NCBI RefSeq assembly: GCF_000721495.1
Contig: NZ_JOHY01000002.1
Coordinates: 62,001 to 126,000, forward strand
Origin: Streptomyces sp. NRRL F-5123
GTDB lineage: Bacteria; Actinomycetota; Actinomycetes; Streptomycetales; Streptomycetaceae
Direction of reading: 5' to 3'
DNA: 64,000 nt
The notes under the pieces are model-generated. The model was not told where the DNA came from, ran no database searches, and worked only from the letters and a program-made list of their open reading frames with translations. Position 1 is the first letter of the stretch; each line of letters opens with the position of its first letter. The position numbers and the translations under genes were made by a program. Of the stretch, positions 46,664 to 54,399 are shown in pieces.

Positions 46664-47244
46664 GCCGACCACCCCGCCCCATCGAGGGCTTCCACTGCTG
46701 TGGATGCCCGGAGGGCCTGCCCTCGTGTACGGGCCTTGCGCCGGCGCCGGGTGTCGGAGGCCCACAGGGCGGTGCTCCGTGCCTGCGTGATGCACGCCTG
46801 GGCCGTCCGCGCCAGCGCGCTCAGCCGTGTTGTGCCCGTGAGCACGGCTTCGGCGGCCACTATGAAGAAGACGGTCTTGCCCAGTTCCTTCGGCACCCAG
46901 CCCCAGGCGTGCGAGAAGCACTCCACCATGGCGAGGCCCCGGCCGCTCGTGTCGTCCGGCGATGCGGTGGACGACACGGGTGGCCGCAGGGAGCGATCAG
47001 TGACCTCGACCTGGAGGAACTGGCCGGTCCAGTGCGTGCGCACCCAGCACTCGTCGCCGGCGTGGGTCAGGGCGTTGGTGATGATCTCGCTCGCGCACAG
47101 TTCCACGTCGGCCAGCGCGGAGTCGGACAGGGGAACGTTCCAGTGACGCGCAGCGAGGACGATTCTCCGCCGAGCATCGCCGACGGCGTCGGCGCCGGCC
47201 TGGACGTGGAATTCGTCCGGCGCCGGTAGCTGCTGGTGCTTCAT
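46660..47244 (-). CDS. SpoIIAB/RsbW-like ATP-binding protein
   Basis: A 194-residue protein with an HATPase_c domain in its first ~140 residues: the N box is LCASEIITNALTHAGDECWV and the G2 box DDTSGRGLAMVECFSHAWGW. Such short HATPase proteins in Streptomyces act as anti-sigma or regulatory kinases. A Thr/Arg/Ala-rich tail of about 50 residues is extra. The ATG has AGGAG nine bases upstream. It is the promoter-proximal gene of the leftward eight-gene operon, which suggests a regulatory job. Confidence 0.88.
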   Translation of the reverse strand: MKHQQLPAPDEFHVQAGADAVGDARRRIVLAARHWNVPLSDSALADVELCASEIITNALTHAGDECWVRTHWTGQFLQVEVTDRSLRPPVSSTASPDDTSGRGLAMVECFSHAWGWVPKELGKTVFFIVAAEAVLTGTTRLSALARTAQACITQARSTALWASDTRRRRKARTRGQALRASTAVEALDGAGWSA

Positions 47245-47499
47245 CCGGAGCTTCTCCTCAGCCTGCGGGGTGAGCAGTGGCGGCCGATGCCTGACGGGGG
47301 CAGGTGTCGGCCGCCACTTAGGCACCGAAGCCGATCAGTGACGACTGCTTCGGTGCGAACCATCACAGCGGCTCGGGAAGCAGTGGAGTATCACGGAGAG
47401 TTGCCGAACCTCCTCATCACGGGCTCAGCAACGGGCAGCCTGACTTTTCAACATCCGCTTACACACGCGTTCATGAGAGGCTTGCCTAGGCTCCCGATC

Positions 47500-48540
47500 A
47501 TGACCAGCGATGGGCAGGCGGTGGACACGGTGGGTAAGAATCGCCCCGGTTGGCGCCCGGACAAGCTGCGGCAGCAGCGCGAGGCCCACGGTCTGACCCT
47601 GGAGGGTGCGGGCGAACGCCTGCGTGAGGTGGCCGGGGCGGCGAATCTGACGGTGCCGGCCGCCAACTTCCAGACTCTGTGGCAGCACGAACAGGGCGAG
47701 GTCTACCCCGGGCCGCATTACCGGCGCGCCTACTGCCTGCTGTACCGGGCGACCGAACCCGAGCTCGGTTTCCGCCACGCGTTGCCGGACGAGGCGACGA
47801 CGCTGAAGTTCACCGCGTCGAGCGAACCGCACGACGGCGCCCACGTACTGGCCGTGGAACGCGCGCTGCTCCAACTCGGGCCTGGCCCTGAGGAGATCGA
47901 CGGGCCCAGCGTGCAGCAGCGGATACTCGACGCCTGGAAGCGGCGTCACACCGGCGGCGACCCCAACCGACCGACTTTACTGATGGTCGGCGGCTACGCG
48001 GGAAGCGGAAAGTCCGAGTTCTCGCGGTTCATATCCCAGCTCACCGGCTGGCCCGTCCTCGACAAGGACCCGATCACGCGCCCGCTGGTCGAGCGCCTGC
48101 TCGTGGAATTGGGCAGTGACCCGAACGACCGGCACTCGGACGTCTACCGGGAGAAGGTCCGCCCGCTGGAGTACCAGTGCCTGCTGGAGACCGCATACGC
48201 GAACATCGACTGCGCGATCAGCACCGTACTCACCGCACCGTTCGTAGCCGAGGCCACCGACGCCCGGTGGATGCGGCGACTGATCAACCGCTGCGAGGCG
48301 CGAGGCGTCACCGTCGTGGTCGTGTGGATCCACTGCGACCTCGACACGATGCACGAGAACATCAGCTTCCGGTCCGCGGCCCGCGACAGCTGGAAACTCC
48401 AGAACTGGGATGCCTACGCCGCCGGGCTCGATCTCGACTTGCGGCCCGTCGTTCCCCACCTGAGCGTCGACAACCGGCTCGGCGCCGCGATCTCCCTCAC
48501 CGACCAGGTACGTCAGGTCTTCGGGGCGGTGTTCCCATGA
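47500..48540 (+). CDS. HTH domain fused to P-loop kinase
   Basis: A 346-residue protein. Residues ~15-80 form an XRE-like helix-turn-helix (RPDKLRQQREAHGLTLEGAGERL, then LWQHEQGEVYPGPHYRRAYCLLY). The C-terminal half is a P-loop kinase with Walker A GGYAGSGKSEFSRF near residue 165 and VLDKDPITRPLVERLL, as in zeta-toxin or ATP-dependent small-molecule kinases. Codon 160 is TTA (47977-47979). The ATG at 47500 is preferred; one at 47473 is in frame. It diverges from the eight-gene operon and overlaps the next gene (ATGA). It may be the cluster's regulator and an enzyme at once. Confidence 0.83.
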   Translation: MTSDGQAVDTVGKNRPGWRPDKLRQQREAHGLTLEGAGERLREVAGAANLTVPAANFQTLWQHEQGEVYPGPHYRRAYCLLYRATEPELGFRHALPDEATTLKFTASSEPHDGAHVLAVERALLQLGPGPEEIDGPSVQQRILDAWKRRHTGGDPNRPTLLMVGGYAGSGKSEFSRFISQLTGWPVLDKDPITRPLVERLLVELGSDPNDRHSDVYREKVRPLEYQCLLETAYANIDCAISTVLTAPFVAEATDARWMRRLINRCEARGVTVVVVWIHCDLDTMHENISFRSAARDSWKLQNWDAYAAGLDLDLRPVVPHLSVDNRLGAAISLTDQVRQVFGAVFP

Positions 48541-49097
48541 GGCCGGGCGTTCTGTTGTACGGGCCTCCGGCGGCGGGCAAGGACACGGTCACCGCGGCCC
48601 TGACTGAACTCGACGCACGCTACGTCCCCTTTCACCGCCTCAAGGTCGGCAGTGGCAAGTCCACGGGGTACCGGATGGGCACACAGGAGGAGTTGGCCGA
48701 CCTGGAAGCGCGCGGAGACGTCATCTACCGCAACGAGCGGTACGGCAACGTCTACGTCGTCGACCGGCCCGGGCTCGAACGAGCCATGGAGGACGGGAAG
48801 ATACCGGTCGTCCACCTCGGCCAGGTGGCGGGGGTGGAGCGGGTAGGCGCTCTCTTCCCGGCGCGCTGGGTGCGTGTGCTGCTGTGGTGTTCTAGGGCGT
48901 CCACGGCTGAGCGGTCACAACAGCGGGGGGACACCGACACGGCAGCTCGACTGGCCGCGTGGGACGCCACCCACGCGGACCTCGCCCCGTATCCGCAGGC
49001 CGGGTGGGAGGTGCGGGTGGACACGGACGTGACGACGCCCCGGGACGCCGCCCAGCAGATCGACGCCTTCATCCGAAGTGCGGTGGCTCAGCCCTGA
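48537..49097 (+). CDS. Guanylate-kinase-like protein
   Basis: A 186-residue P-loop kinase. Walker A is LYGPPAAGKDTVTAAL; the length and overall plan (central GNVYVVDRPGLERAME and VVHLGQVAGVERV, then WVRVLLWCSRASTAERSQQRGD as a lid-like Arg-rich part) resemble guanylate kinases without being typical. It overlaps the HTH-kinase gene by four bases, so the two should be coexpressed. The substrate may be a nucleotide or nucleoside product of the cluster; this is inference. Confidence 0.82.
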   Translation: MRPGVLLYGPPAAGKDTVTAALTELDARYVPFHRLKVGSGKSTGYRMGTQEELADLEARGDVIYRNERYGNVYVVDRPGLERAMEDGKIPVVHLGQVAGVERVGALFPARWVRVLLWCSRASTAERSQQRGDTDTAARLAAWDATHADLAPYPQAGWEVRVDTDVTTPRDAAQQIDAFIRSAVAQP

Positions 49098-49130
49098 CCG
49101 TCGCGAGGCCGCACCGCCGGGCTCGACGAC

Positions 49131-49979
49131 TCAGCTCGGGTCGTCCGGCTCCACATGCAGGGCTTCCAACGCCTCTGCGATGGTCAGCGCCTGGTCCTTG
49201 CTGTCGTCCCAGCGAGCGAGCGTCGCAGCAGCCGCGTGCATAAGGGCGTCCGGCAGTCCGGCGCCCGCGAGCAGAGCGGCCGCGTCCTCGATCTCAGGAC
49301 CCCAGCGCCAGGCGCGGGCGGCGGTCTTGGGGATGTAGTCGATCTCCACGAGGTAGCTGCGGGTGCGCTTGGCCGCGATCTCCAGCAGCTCGTCCCCGAC
49401 GCCGTACGCGTCGGCTGCTCCGTACGCCACGGCGGCCAGCACGCGGGAGACCTTCTGGTAGCTGGTGTAGGCGAGCTTCAGCGCGGAGGCCGCGCCGAAA
49501 CGATCGCCGATGACATGCGTGCGGACATCCGTCTCCGCGAGGAGCTGGACGATCCGGTCGGTCTGTTCGTCGGCACCCGCGAGGTACAGCGTGGGCGTCT
49601 TGCCACCGGTCGGGGGCGACCCGACCACCGCGGCATCGACGACCGGCACCGGCTCGAGCAGCTCGGCAATTCGCTTCATACGCGACGGCGCCACGGCATT
49701 CGCCTCGACGTAGATCGCATCCGTACCGGTCCGAACTGCCGCGGCCTGGGCTGCGACCTCCTCAGCCGCAGCAGGCGGGCAGAGCGAAAGCACCACCTGG
49801 GAGCGCTCGACGAGTTCGGGTAGCGCGACGGGTTGAAGGCCAGCGCTATCCGCTCGGAGACGGGTCGCGTCACTACGGCCGTCGGGGCACCAGAGCACCG
49901 TGTGGCCGCGGGCACGGAGTTGGGCGCCGAAGGCCGCCCCCATAGTGCCTGGATGCAGCAGCCCGACCGTCGCTGTCAT
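49131..49979 (-). CDS. 6-phosphogluconate-dehydrogenase-like NAD(P)-binding protein with DUF1932 domain
   Basis: A 282-residue oxidoreductase. The Rossmann motif is GLLHPGTMGAAFGAQLRARG, and the strand VVLSLCPPAAAEEV follows. The C-terminal part (ASALKLAYTSYQKVSRVLAAVAY) is of the DUF1932 type. The ATG shares its bases with the stop of the upstream HAD gene (ATGA). It ends 33 bp from the convergent guanylate-kinase-like gene. Family members act on beta-hydroxy acids. Its link to the SerRS cluster is by neighbourhood only. Confidence 0.87.
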   Translation of the reverse strand: MTATVGLLHPGTMGAAFGAQLRARGHTVLWCPDGRSDATRLRADSAGLQPVALPELVERSQVVLSLCPPAAAEEVAAQAAAVRTGTDAIYVEANAVAPSRMKRIAELLEPVPVVDAAVVGSPPTGGKTPTLYLAGADEQTDRIVQLLAETDVRTHVIGDRFGAASALKLAYTSYQKVSRVLAAVAYGAADAYGVGDELLEIAAKRTRSYLVEIDYIPKTAARAWRWGPEIEDAAALLAGAGLPDALMHAAAATLARWDDSKDQALTIAEALEALHVEPDDPS

Positions 49980-50650
49980 GACGCCGTCCTCGCACGAACT
50001 GCCGTGCACCGAAGGAGGAGATCGATTGCGGCCCGCGCATGAGGAACCGTGTGATCAGGGTCCGGAGCCTGCTGTACCCAGGAACGGCCGTTGTCGACCC
50101 AGACGGTGCGCAGTCCGGCCAAGTGCCCGCCGCCGATGTCATTGACCGGGTTGTCGCCCACCATCCAGCCGCCATCACCCAGCGCGGCCCCGCACCGGGC
50201 CGCGGCCAGAGCAAAATGCCGGACCTCGGGCTTACGGGCGTCGGCCTCCTCGGAGACGAAGGCGCCGTCCACATGATCGACGATACCGGTGGCCCTCAGC
50301 TTGTCCCACTGGATATCCACCGCCCCGTTGGTCGCGACCCCCACCCGCCACCCGGCCGCGCGCAGCTCGTCCAACCCGTCCAGGACCGCACCCGGGCACG
50401 ACACCATGGCCGCGATGTCAGCGCAGTAGGACCGCCACAACTCCTCCGCCGGCATGAGCAAGCCATAGCGGGTACGGATCGCGTCGAAGGTCGACGGATA
50501 CGTCCGCTCTGCCACCATCCCCAGGAGGCCCGCTTGCTCCTGGTCCCCCAGGCCATGCCGGGAGGTGAACTGAGCAGACCAGCCGGCTAGCGTTCCTCGC
50601 CGGTTTACAAGGGTGTTGTCGAGGTCGAAGAGGACCAGAGGCCGCCGCAC
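49976..50650 (-). CDS. HAD family hydrolase
   Basis: A 224-residue haloacid-dehalogenase-fold phosphatase. Motif I is VLFDLDNTLVNRRG, motif II VGVATNGA, motif III Lys in DARKPEVRHF, and motif IV GGWMVGDNPVNDIGGG, all complete. A helical cap follows motif I. The GTG at 50650 has AGAGTT upstream. It lies 13 bp after a small ORF and overlaps the oxidoreductase, so it is probably the fourth gene of a five-gene leftward operon. The phosphorylated substrate is unknown. Confidence 0.92.
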   Translation of the reverse strand: MRRPLVLFDLDNTLVNRRGTLAGWSAQFTSRHGLGDQEQAGLLGMVAERTYPSTFDAIRTRYGLLMPAEELWRSYCADIAAMVSCPGAVLDGLDELRAAGWRVGVATNGAVDIQWDKLRATGIVDHVDGAFVSEEADARKPEVRHFALAAARCGAALGDGGWMVGDNPVNDIGGGHLAGLRTVWVDNGRSWVQQAPDPDHTVPHARAAIDLLLRCTAVRARTAS

Positions 50651-50663
50651 GCCCGAACTCTAA

Positions 50664-50846
50664 CTAACCCCTGCCCTGAGCCTGCCCCCGGCGCTGCGAT
50701 GGCTTGCCGTAGGTGTCCCTCCACCGGGCTCGGTACTGCTCGTTGCCCTGGCCTGCTCCGTTGATGCCCAGCAGGGAGTGCAGCGTGGCGCCGTTGTTCC
50801 ACAGGCCGAGGGACACCTGCCCAGATCCTGTAACCCGTCCTCTCAT
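50664..50846 (-). CDS. Small protein, unknown (orfC)
   Basis: A 60-residue ORF. It overlaps the upstream small gene by four bases (ATGA) and ends 13 bp before the HAD gene. From codon 9 on, nearly every codon ends in G or C, as in real Streptomyces genes. The product is rich in Gly, Arg and Gln (GLWNNGATLHSLLG, then YRARWRDTYG) with a basic tail. No family recognised. Confidence 0.6.
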   Translation of the reverse strand: MRGRVTGSGQVSLGLWNNGATLHSLLGINGAGQGNEQYRARWRDTYGKPSQRRGQAQGRG

Positions 50847-51046
50847 AGCTCGCGCCGCACCCCCGTCTGCCGACCAGCGTTCAGTGACTTAGCAAGGATC
50901 AAACAGACTTCGGCTCGCTGTTGCGGATCGCAGCCTTCCAGCAGTCGCTTCAACTGTCGCAGCACCATCATTTCCCGGAAGTAGCGCGCCAGGGCCCCCA
51001 TAAGCACGCACGCGGGCGGTACGAGTGCCGCTGCGGACGGGCTCAT
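50843..51046 (-). CDS. Small helical protein, unknown (orfB)
   Basis: A 67-residue ORF, overlapping the gene before it and the gene after it by four bases each. A hydrophobic N-terminal stretch (SAAALVPPACVLMGALARYF) is followed by a charged helix (MVLRQLKRLLEGCDPQQRAEVCLILAKSL). No family recognised. The double overlap is the main evidence that it is real. Confidence 0.65.
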   Translation of the reverse strand: MSPSAAALVPPACVLMGALARYFREMMVLRQLKRLLEGCDPQQRAEVCLILAKSLNAGRQTGVRREL

Positions 51047-51939
51047 GACTCGTAGCTTTTCTTGATGTGCTCAGCAATGGACTGGGCGTTATCGCCGTAC
51101 AAGCACGAGGTGTGGCGGTTCAGGATGATCGTGGCATCGCCGAGAAGGGCAGAGTTCCGGGAGACCAACTCGACTGCGTCGGCCCTCGGTACGCCGTCGA
51201 TGAAGCCGTGTGCCAGGAGAGCTGCACAGAGCGCCTCCACAGTTTCACCACAACACCACTCGATCACGAGGTCACCCGCATGGTGATTGTAGCAGTTAGC
51301 GAATCCATGAGGTTCCGCTGCCTTGTTGACCAGTTCAGGACGTCGTAGGAGTCGACTCATCAGTAGGTCCCGGATATCCGGGGCGTCAACGCTTTTGGCA
51401 TCGACCCACCACTCGATCTCATGCCTCTCGTCGCGAGAAAGGTCGTCGGGCAGTCTGCCCCACAAGGCCACCTCGTCGTCGCGCGGAATTGGCAGACGGA
51501 TGGGGCCGTGGTCAGTTCGTGCCGCAGTTACTTTCCCCAGGCCGATCGCATGGAGTGTCCATCTCCTTCCGTCACCCGTAACACGCAGTCCGGGAACCCC
51601 ACGGATGCCACCGTAGGAACGGTCGAAGCGCGGCAGAAGCTCGTAAATAACAGCCTCCGCCATAGCTGGTTCCAGAAGCAGATCCAGGCGTTGCCCGTTC
51701 GGCACAGCTTTCCGCACGCCCAGTAGCGAGCCATTGAGCTGATGGTCCTGGAAGCTTGCGGCCAAGACGTGGGCCAGGTGGGCTTCCAAGCGCCGCTGGC
51801 GCGGATCGGGAGCATCGACAGTCGGAGGCTCGGGACGCACGTTTAGCTGCCGCGCCAATCGAAACGAAGCAGCGAGGGTGAGTGACGTGTTGTCGCGGAT
51901 CTTCTTCGCCAGTCGCTTCGCGTTGCCTGAGTTGGACAT
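51043..51939 (-). CDS. Unknown protein heading a five-gene operon (orfA)
   Basis: A 298-residue cytoplasmic protein of unknown family. The N-terminus is basic and helical (NAKRLAKKIRDNTSLTLAAS). Later parts include VPNGQRLDLLLEPAMAEAVI, LPIPRDDEVALWGRLPDDLS and AGDLVIEWCCGETVEALCAALLAHGF. There are several Cys but no clear metal site, and no membrane helix. The ATG at 51939 follows GGAAAGGG; longer in-frame starts lack a ribosome site. It overlaps orfB (ATGA) and so drives a run of orfA, orfB, orfC, HAD and oxidoreductase. The ~300 bp upstream to the att site hold no gene I can see. Confidence 0.75.
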   Translation of the reverse strand: MSNSGNAKRLAKKIRDNTSLTLAASFRLARQLNVRPEPPTVDAPDPRQRRLEAHLAHVLAASFQDHQLNGSLLGVRKAVPNGQRLDLLLEPAMAEAVIYELLPRFDRSYGGIRGVPGLRVTGDGRRWTLHAIGLGKVTAARTDHGPIRLPIPRDDEVALWGRLPDDLSRDERHEIEWWVDAKSVDAPDIRDLLMSRLLRRPELVNKAAEPHGFANCYNHHAGDLVIEWCCGETVEALCAALLAHGFIDGVPRADAVELVSRNSALLGDATIILNRHTSCLYGDNAQSIAEHIKKSYES

Positions 51940-52241
51940 ACTTCGCCCTTTCCACATGTCGCCCGGCGACGACAGGAAAGACAGGTGAAGTGTCCTTCTG
52001 ACTACTGGCTTCACAACTGCGGAGACTCTCAAGAGCCCACTGCTCGGCTCCGACGCCGGGACCGGATGCGACCGAGGCACGCTGCCGCAGCAGCGCTGTA
52101 CACAAGATACATCAGCGTCGGGTGAGATGCTCGCAAGTCGTGCCACCGACATCGAGGAACGGCAAGTGGCCTTCTCAGCCTCCGCAAGCAGAGCACAACG
52201 GGCGCGGAACAGCCGGACTTCCGGAAGGCCGGTAGCCCACT

Positions 52242-52453
52242 GGTCTCAGTTCTGGTCTCATTCACACCCGTCCACCGGCGTTCAACCGCCTCCACTAGCT
52301 CCTTAAGCCACAGGCCAGGATGGGTGTGAACCTCTGTAGACGGCGCCGAGGAGAGTTGGAAAGCGTGTTGGGGGCAACCCCTCACGAGTTCGAATCTCGT
52401 ATCCTCCGCCAGTGCCTCACCGGGCACGACGTCGAAGGGCCCCCATCCGCGAT
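52242..52453. repeat. Attachment site copy 2: paired GGTCTC arm plus tRNA-Ser 3' core
   Basis: GGTCTCAGTT and GGTCTCATTC lie close together at 52242-52263. The core, starting TTGGAAAGCG, runs from 52356, includes the tRNA 3' half with CCA at 52409-52411, and stays alike to 52453. Arm and core are 114 bp apart. Three bases of the variable arm differ from the resident tRNA. Confidence 0.9.
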
Positions 52454-52560
52454 GAGATCGCGAGCGGTGCTCGGGCCGGGCCCGCCAGGTGAGCCCTATC
52501 GCGCCCACCCTTTCCCTGCTCGCCCGGCTGGCTGGCGCACTCGGGTCGCCCCGCTGACGT

Positions 52561-53292
52561 TCAGAAGAAGGGCGGCAGGTGCCAGCCCCACCAGCCGGGT
52601 GGGTAGGTGCCGTCGCGGATGAGTTCGGCGCGTGAGGTAGGGCGTCCGCCTGAGAACAGGTCGAGGTAATCGGCGATCGACCGGCGTAGATCGTCCGGGT
52701 CCGCGGCATGGCCCGCGTAGCGCTCCCAAGGCCCACCGGCAGCGAGGAACTCCTGTGCGCGGTGGGCGTCGAGTCGGTCGTCGAGATGGAGCAGTGCGGC
52801 CAGGGCCATGCGCGGTCCGTCTTCGTCGCCCCGGGGCAGCGCGACGCGAAGGTACCTGACCAGTGTTTCGGCGTCCTGGTCCTCGCCGAGGCAGACCGCG
52901 GCCGGCCCGAGGTCCGCCATACCCCGGTGTTCGTCCTCCGCCGCCATCTCTGCCAGGCGGTTCCGCAGGTCGACACGCCGGCCGGCGGCGATGAGCCACA
53001 GACCCACCCCCTGCTCGCGCCGCCCCAGGCGGAGCAGCGTCTCCAACTCGCGTGCCGTGGCCTGCCGGGCATCCCGGCGCAGCCGCCGCTGGAAGAGCCG
53101 CAGGCGGGGAAGAGGCAGTAGCAGGGCCGCGCGCGAAAACACGTACCAGTACCGTCCGTGCGCCTTCACGTACCGACGGGTCACCCGCAGTTCCAACGCC
53201 CGTTGCGGATCCCGTGTAAGGATCTCCACCCCGAGGCCGTACAGCGCGTCCCACCTGCGCCGAAGGAGGTGGACAGGGCGGAGCGGGAGCAT
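52561..53292 (-). CDS. Hypothetical protein
   Basis: A 243-residue, Arg/Leu-rich, probably all-helical protein with no membrane segment beyond LLLPLPRLRLF. The ATG at 53292 has AAGGAGGAGGGCC just upstream, a very strong ribosome site. The middle (LRNRLAEMAAEDEHRGMADL) looks like helical repeats. I do not recognise a family. It ends about 100 bp from att copy 2 and is divergent from the VapBC-like pair; it is the only full-length gene of its module besides that pair. Confidence 0.72.
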   Translation of the reverse strand: MLPLRPVHLLRRRWDALYGLGVEILTRDPQRALELRVTRRYVKAHGRYWYVFSRAALLLPLPRLRLFQRRLRRDARQATARELETLLRLGRREQGVGLWLIAAGRRVDLRNRLAEMAAEDEHRGMADLGPAAVCLGEDQDAETLVRYLRVALPRGDEDGPRMALAALLHLDDRLDAHRAQEFLAAGGPWERYAGHAADPDDLRRSIADYLDLFSGGRPTSRAELIRDGTYPPGWWGWHLPPFF

Positions 53293-53463
53293 GGCCCTCC
53301 TCCTTGCGCGCATCAGTCAGTTGCAGGATGAGGGGAAACGTAGCGCGGTGAACACCCGGCTGACAGCTCCGCGGTCATGCCCGCACCGCCTTGGGGCACC
53401 ACCACGCATCGACGCACCAAGGGTGACCACCACCCATGTGCCTGCCCTGGTAGCAGGCTCGAA

Positions 53464-53481
53464 GCACCAGGAGTATGGTGC
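53464..53481. promoter_or_regulatory. Operator-like inverted repeat before the VapBC-like pair
   Basis: GCACCA-N6-TGGTGC, six bases before the ATG at 53487. It also contains TATGGT, a possible -10 box, so the message may start at the ATG. Fits autoregulation by the antitoxin. Confidence 0.55.
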
Positions 53482-53486
53482 CTTGT

Positions 53487-53756
53487 ATGGCGAGTAAGAA
53501 GGTAACGGTGACGATTCCTGAGGACCTCCTTGACGAGATCCGAGCGGAGGCGGCTGAGCGCGGCCTGTCGGCGTACGTCGCCGAGGCACTGCGGGTCAAG
53601 CGTGACCGGGACCGGCTCGTTGAGCTCGTCGGCTGGCTGGAGGAAGAGCACGGCCCGGTCACCGAAGACGAACACACGACAGCCCTCGACGAGCTGAACA
53701 GCCTCGACGCCGAGCACGAGCGTCGTCGGACCCGCCGCGTCGGAGACGCCGCGTGA
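53487..53756 (+). CDS. Ribbon-helix-helix antitoxin (VapB-like)
   Basis: An 89-residue protein. The N-terminus KKVTVTIPEDLLDEIRAEAAERGLSAYVAEAL is a ribbon-helix-helix DNA-binding fold; the rest is acidic and should wrap the toxin. The start at 53487 is preferred to one 12 bases upstream since the protein then begins ASKKVTV as usual. It overlaps the PIN-domain toxin gene by four bases (GTGA) and follows an inverted repeat, the classic layout of a type II toxin-antitoxin pair. Confidence 0.85.
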   Translation: MASKKVTVTIPEDLLDEIRAEAAERGLSAYVAEALRVKRDRDRLVELVGWLEEEHGPVTEDEHTTALDELNSLDAEHERRRTRRVGDAA

Positions 53757-54175
53757 AGAAGCGAGGCGGCGAGCACGGGCCCCCGCTCCGGGTCTTCGTG
53801 CTCGATTGCGAAGCCTTGTCCCTGGCCGTTCGCGGTGACCGGAAGATGATCGCCTGGCTCGACCTCGCGGCCCGGGGCGAAGCCGAGGTGGTGACATCCC
53901 CGATGACGCTGGTCGAGGCGTACGACAGCAGGACCACCGAGCAGCGCTGGGACTGGGTGCTCTCCCGGCTCAAGGTCGCCGACATCGGAAAGGACGAGGC
54001 CCGACAGGCCCGTCGACTTCTGGCCGACACCAAGTTGCACGGGCACAAGTACGCGATCGACGCGGTGCTCGCCGTGATAGCACGACAGCAGCAGGGCCAG
54101 GTCACCGTCTTCACCTCGGATGTCGACGACCTGGAGAAACTGGTCCCGGACACCGTCGTCGTCAAGAGGGTGTGA
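53753..54175 (+). CDS. PIN domain toxin (VapC-like)
   Basis: A 140-residue PIN-fold ribonuclease. The first acidic residue is in VFVLDCEALSLAV, another in PMTLVEAYDS, then HGHKYAIDAVLAVIA and VFTSDVDDLEKL, giving the Asp/Glu tetrad for Mg2+. VapC toxins cut tRNA or rRNA and are held in check by the cognate antitoxin just upstream. The GTG start overlaps that gene. Its stop lies eight bases before the arm of att copy 3, so the pair sits at the very edge of the module, a position fit for stabilising it. Confidence 0.88.
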   Translation: MKKRGGEHGPPLRVFVLDCEALSLAVRGDRKMIAWLDLAARGEAEVVTSPMTLVEAYDSRTTEQRWDWVLSRLKVADIGKDEARQARRLLADTKLHGHKYAIDAVLAVIARQQQGQVTVFTSDVDDLEKLVPDTVVVKRV

Positions 54176-54183
54176 TGCGGTCC

Positions 54184-54399
54184 GGTCTCAATTCTGGTCT
54201 CATTCAGCCGCGTCCGGGGCGAACGTCCATCACCCGCCTGGGAGACCGGTTCCGTTGCGGTTCAGAGCGCCTCTATTTCGGTGCGTACGGCCTCGTGCCC
54301 GTTGGAAAGCGTGTTGGGGGCAACCCCTCACGAGTTCGAATCTCGTATCCTCCGCCAGTGCCTCACCGGGCACGACGTCGAAGGGCCCCCATCCGCGAT
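54184..54399. repeat. Attachment site copy 3
   Basis: Arm GGTCTCAATT / GGTCTCATTC at 54184-54205; core from 54302 with CCA at 54355-54357. Over 98 bp (54302-54399) it equals copy 2 base for base. Arm to core is 118 bp. Confidence 0.9.

Noticed and set aside
45788..46921. Longer start for the second phosphotransferase
   Set aside because: The extension lies wholly within the ATPase gene; the GTG at 46663 overlaps that gene's stop in the same way as the other junctions of the operon.
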